Positions 53,893 to 56,287 of a DNA stretch of 56,287 nt are shown here, one piece after another; within the stretch, counting starts at the first letter, position 1, and each line of letters starts with the position of its first letter. Under the pieces are notes generated by a model. That model ran no database searches, had not been told where the DNA came from, and saw only the letters and a program-made list of their open reading frames with translations. This DNA is from an uncultured bacterium. GTDB lineage: Bacteria > Verrucomicrobiota > Verrucomicrobiia > Opitutales > Intestinicryptomonadaceae. The translations under genes were made by a program, and so were the position numbers. Location of the stretch: assembly GCA_905214995.1 (NCBI GenBank), contig CAJMOT010000002.1, positions 1 through 56,287 of the forward strand, written 5' to 3'.

Positions 53893-54291
53893 ATGAAAAA
53901 GCTATCAGCCATATTGATTGCGGCGTTCGCGCTGTTTGCCGCCGCATGCTCCACCATAATCAGCGACGAAAGCTACGCCATGGCAACCCGCGGCGAGACC
54001 GTCCAGACGTATTCGGGTTTCGGGTGTTCCGAGTCCGCATTGCGCAACGCCACTTTGCTTGCGCTCGCCGAGCGCGGGTGGATTGTCACCGACGCCAAAG
54101 ACCCGATAAAGGCCCGCCTCTCCGAGCTCAGGCAGGAAGCGCGCATATCCATAAAAGTTAAGGGCGACACCCTCGTCGTCGACACCAAGGGGTCGCTCGT
54201 GGACGGCAACAAGGCGTACGTTCCGCTGCGCTATCTGAACTACCTCATGTCGTCCGTCCGCAAGAATGTGCTTAGGGCGAACGCCAATTAG
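53893..54291 (+). CDS. Small lipoprotein, paralogue of the one at 17809
   Basis: A 132-residue lipoprotein with lipobox LFAAAC (Cys19). The mature part includes MATRGETVQTYSGFGCSESA, ALAERGWIVTDAKD, ISIKVKGDTLVVDTKGS and VPLRYLNYLMSSVRKNV. It matches the lipoprotein at 17809-18201 in length, order of blocks and the GW...RYLxYL ending. No known family. It has an AAAGAAAGG ribosome-binding site and lies behind the four-gene array, much as its paralogue lies behind a pectate-lyase-fold gene. Confidence 0.8.
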   Translation: MKKLSAILIAAFALFAAACSTIISDESYAMATRGETVQTYSGFGCSESALRNATLLALAERGWIVTDAKDPIKARLSELRQEARISIKVKGDTLVVDTKGSLVDGNKAYVPLRYLNYLMSSVRKNVLRANAN

Positions 54292-54324
54292 GGTTTCGGA
54301 AACCGCATAGTTCGGATTTCAACG

Positions 54325-54357
54325 GCTCCGCGGTCTTCGGGCGGCGGGGCTTTTTTT
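54325..54357 (+). terminator. Terminator after the lipoprotein gene
   Basis: GCTCCGC (54325-54331) pairs with GCGGGGC (54344-54350, one G-T pair), followed by seven T. Confidence 0.8.
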
Positions 54358-54398
54358 GCCCGCGGCGGATTTCCGGCTTTCGCGCCGCGCGCTTTTCG

Positions 54399-54427
54399 TT
54401 GACAACGCATTTGGGTGACTGAAAATT
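54399..54427 (+). promoter_or_regulatory. Leaderless-type promoter of the flavin reductase gene
   Basis: Consensus TTGACA (54399-54404), 17-bp spacer, AAAATT (54422-54427). The ATG at 54434 is six bases after the -10, at the expected transcription start. Confidence 0.5.
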
Positions 54428-54433
54428 TTCCGC

Positions 54434-54940
54434 ATGAAATTCGAGAAAATCGACCCCAAGTCCGTCGCCGAAAATTCCGCAAAGCTCATAGGAAGCGACT
54501 GGATGCTCGTCTGCGCGGGAGACCGCGGCGGGTTCAACATGATGACCGCAAGTTGGGGGGCTTTCGGGTTCATGTGGAACATGCCGGCATTCTTCGTTTT
54601 CGTCAGGCCGTCGCGGTATACCTACGGATTTATGGAAATCCGCGATTCTTTCACGGTAAACATTCTGCCGGAATCGCGCAGGGACGCCCTCAAAATTTGC
54701 GGGAACAGGTCGGGCAGGGATTGCGACAAGGCCGCCGCCGCGGGGCTGACCCCCGAGTTTACGGAAAATGGCGTCTATTTCGCGGAGGCGCGGCTTGTTT
54801 TTGAGTGCCGCAAGGCGTATTCGCAGATGATGGAGGCGGGTTCCTTCGCCGACAAGGCGCTCGTCGAAAAGTGGTATGCCGCCTCTGATTTCCACAAGAT
54901 GTACGTCGGCGTCGTCGAGAGGGCGCTCGCCGCAAAATAG
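54434..54940 (+). CDS. Flavin reductase-like FMN-binding protein
   Basis: A 168-residue protein with the split-barrel fold of flavin reductase-like/flavoredoxin proteins. Visible features are the FMN-binding start LVCAGDRGGFNMMTASWGAFGFMWNMP, then FVRPSRYTYGFMEIRDSFTVNILPE, and a helix-rich end. These bind FMN and pass electrons from NAD(P)H or ferredoxin-linked partners. The partner is unknown. The helicase gene follows after 23 bp on the same strand and may be co-transcribed. No Shine-Dalgarno sequence precedes the ATG, consistent with a leaderless start. Confidence 0.85.
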   Translation: MKFEKIDPKSVAENSAKLIGSDWMLVCAGDRGGFNMMTASWGAFGFMWNMPAFFVFVRPSRYTYGFMEIRDSFTVNILPESRRDALKICGNRSGRDCDKAAAAGLTPEFTENGVYFAEARLVFECRKAYSQMMEAGSFADKALVEKWYAASDFHKMYVGVVERALAAK

Positions 54941-54963
54941 CCTTTCGGGGCGCGCGAGGGGCA

Positions 54964-56287
54964 ATGGAGGAGTTCGGACAGACTTTCCGGGTGCCCGATT
55001 CTTGGCAGGCGGAGGCCGTCGCCCATCTGAAAGCGGGCCGCGACGTCGTGCTGCACGCCCCGACGGGCACGGGAAAGACTTTTGTCTTCGAGCTCTTTTT
55101 TTCGCAATGCGGGGGGCTTGCGACCTACACCGTTCCGACCCGCGCGCTCGCCAACGACAAGTACGCGCAGTGGCTTTCGGAGGGCTGGCGGGTAGGGATT
55201 TCCACGGGCGACAGGCTCGAAAATCCGGACGCCCCGCTGCTGGTCGCCACCCTCGAAACGCAGCGCGAGCGCATACTTTCCGGAGCCGCCCGCGGGCTTT
55301 TCGTAATAGACGAGTACCAGCTGCTGGGCGATTTCTCGCGCGGGGCGGCCTACGAGACCGCCATTGCCGCTCTTCCGGCGGACTGCCGGTTGCTGATGAT
55401 GAGCGGGAGCGTCGAGAATTCTTCGGACGTCGCCGAATGGCTGCGCCGCATAGGCCGCGACGCGCGCCTCGTATGCTGCCTCGAAAGGGCGGTTCCGATA
55501 GACGAGGTGTGCGCGGCCGCCCTTCCCGAGATTTCCGCGCGCGGCGTGCGCGGCTTTTGGCCGACGATAGTCCAGCGCGCGGTCGAGGCGGACATGTGCC
55601 CGCTGTTGATATTCGCCCCAAAGCGGCGCGACGCCGAGGCGATAGCCCATTCCCTCGCCTCCGAGCTCCCGTGCCGCGACTTCCTCAAACTCCCGAGGGA
55701 AATCGAATCCGCGGCGGGGGGCGCGCTCGCGCGGCTGCTCAGGCGCAAGATAGCCTTCCACCACAGCGGATTGACGGCGTTCCGCCGCGCGGGAATCGTC
55801 GAAAAATACGCGCGCGAGGGGGCGTTGAAAGCGGTAGTTGCAACCACCGGCCTCGGCGCCGGCGTGAATTTTTCGATGCGCAGCGTCGTAATCGCCGACA
55901 GGGAGTACGAGACGCCCGACGGCCCGAAGCTTTTGCGCCCCGACGAGCTTCTGCAAATGTATGGGCGCGCGGGGCGCAGGGGCAAGGACGCCGTCGGATA
56001 CGCGATTTCCCTGCCGGGCAAGCCGTCGCTCTCGCAGGCGCGCCCGATTTTTCTCGAGCGCCCCGCCTTTGAGGATTGGCCCGCGATTCTGAGGATAATG
56101 GATTCCGCGGGAGACTCGCCCCGCGAGCGCGCGGGCGCCGCCGCCGCTTTTTGCAAGAGGCTGTTTTCAAAGACGCCCCCGAACCTCGGTTTCGAGGCTG
56201 TCGCGGACTTGCGCGATTTCGGAGGCGTTTCGTCCGGCGCAATGCGTGGGGGAAGGGTGGAAATTCTCAACTCCCGCAATCTCTGGG
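54964..56287 (+). CDS. Ski2-like superfamily 2 helicase (partial, 3' end outside)
   Basis: An open frame from the ATG at 54964, after a GAGGGG ribosome-binding site, to the window edge: 441 residues with no stop yet. Helicase motifs are I APTGTGKT (32-39), Ia TVPTRALAND, II DEYQ (116-119, in place of DExH), III MSGSV (146-150), IV-like LIFAPKRRDAEAIAHSL, HHSGL (266-270), V ATTGLGAGVNF and VI QMYGRAGRRG (331-340). The HHSGL and RAGRRG pattern points to the Ski2/Hel308 group of RNA or DNA helicases. The role is unknown. Frames on the opposite strand are shadows of this gene. Confidence 0.85.
   Translation, partial: MEEFGQTFRVPDSWQAEAVAHLKAGRDVVLHAPTGTGKTFVFELFFSQCGGLATYTVPTRALANDKYAQWLSEGWRVGISTGDRLENPDAPLLVATLETQRERILSGAARGLFVIDEYQLLGDFSRGAAYETAIAALPADCRLLMMSGSVENSSDVAEWLRRIGRDARLVCCLERAVPIDEVCAAALPEISARGVRGFWPTIVQRAVEADMCPLLIFAPKRRDAEAIAHSLASELPCRDFLKLPREIESAAGGALARLLRRKIAFHHSGLTAFRRAGIVEKYAREGALKAVVATTGLGAGVNFSMRSVVIADREYETPDGPKLLRPDELLQMYGRAGRRGKDAVGYAISLPGKPSLSQARPIFLERPAFEDWPAILRIMDSAGDSPRERAGAAAAFCKRLFSKTPPNLGFEAVADLRDFGGVSSGAMRGGRVEILNSRNLW

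Overview
The window is dense, high-GC bacterial chromosome with housekeeping genes scattered among secreted carbohydrate-active enzymes. Content fits a heterotrophic member of the Verrucomicrobiota (PVC group), probably gut-associated: a lysine-repeat histone H1-like protein, a GH106 rhamnosidase-type enzyme, a WbsX/GH99-like lipoprotein, a short EF-Ts, a pseudopilin operon and an AdoCbl-dependent methylmalonyl-CoA mutase of the propionate/succinate route. This placement is inference from gene content; there is no rRNA here.

Layout. 155-4240: an Lrp-type regulator, aminotransferase, der and fmt in one tight cluster. 4574-4888: an H1-like DNA-binding protein. 5074-8955: a complete polyamine ABC transporter, potABCD, closed by a terminator. 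9147-13359 (minus strand): a broken AT-rich gene, an SGNH esterase, an ATP:cob(I)alamin adenosyltransferase, argS and an unknown protein. 13431-15078: a DUF456 membrane protein, tRNA-Gly(TCC) and long-form hisG. 15406-16495: a PepSY-like exported protein and the acetolactate synthase small subunit. 16626-18201: a pectate-lyase-fold protein and a small lipoprotein, followed by a repeat- and hairpin-rich stretch with a pseudogene. 19160-25121 (minus): an RluA-like protein, purE and the two mutase subunits. 25452-32755: large glycan-related proteins. 32800-33672: ispH. 33997-37323: five overlapping pseudopilin genes, gspGHIJK type. 37693-40557: tRNA-Gln(CTG), an orphan acyl carrier protein, a TPR protein and a CE7 esterase. 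40870-44749 (minus): a WbsX-like lipoprotein, GH30, a GH31 remnant and a small lipoprotein. 45043-46431: tsf and rpsB. 46718-54291: a divergent secreted unknown, four tandem paralogues of an unrecognised secreted protein family and a lipoprotein. 54434 to the end: a flavin reductase and a partial Ski2-like helicase.

How it fits together. Many products carry signal peptides and are predicted glycan hydrolases or esterases, consistent with a polysaccharide-degrading lifestyle. The mutase and the PduO-type adenosyltransferase form an AdoCbl module that could link sugar fermentation to propionate. The most interesting element is 47749-53801: four consecutive, nearly contiguous genes for ~490-513-residue exported proteins with strongly conserved blocks and invariant acidic residues, which I cannot assign to any known family. 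They are followed by a small lipoprotein whose paralogue sits behind the pectate-lyase-fold gene. Several genes also have -35/-10 pairs whose -10 ends only about 6-14 nt before the start codon, suggesting leaderless or very short-leader mRNAs.
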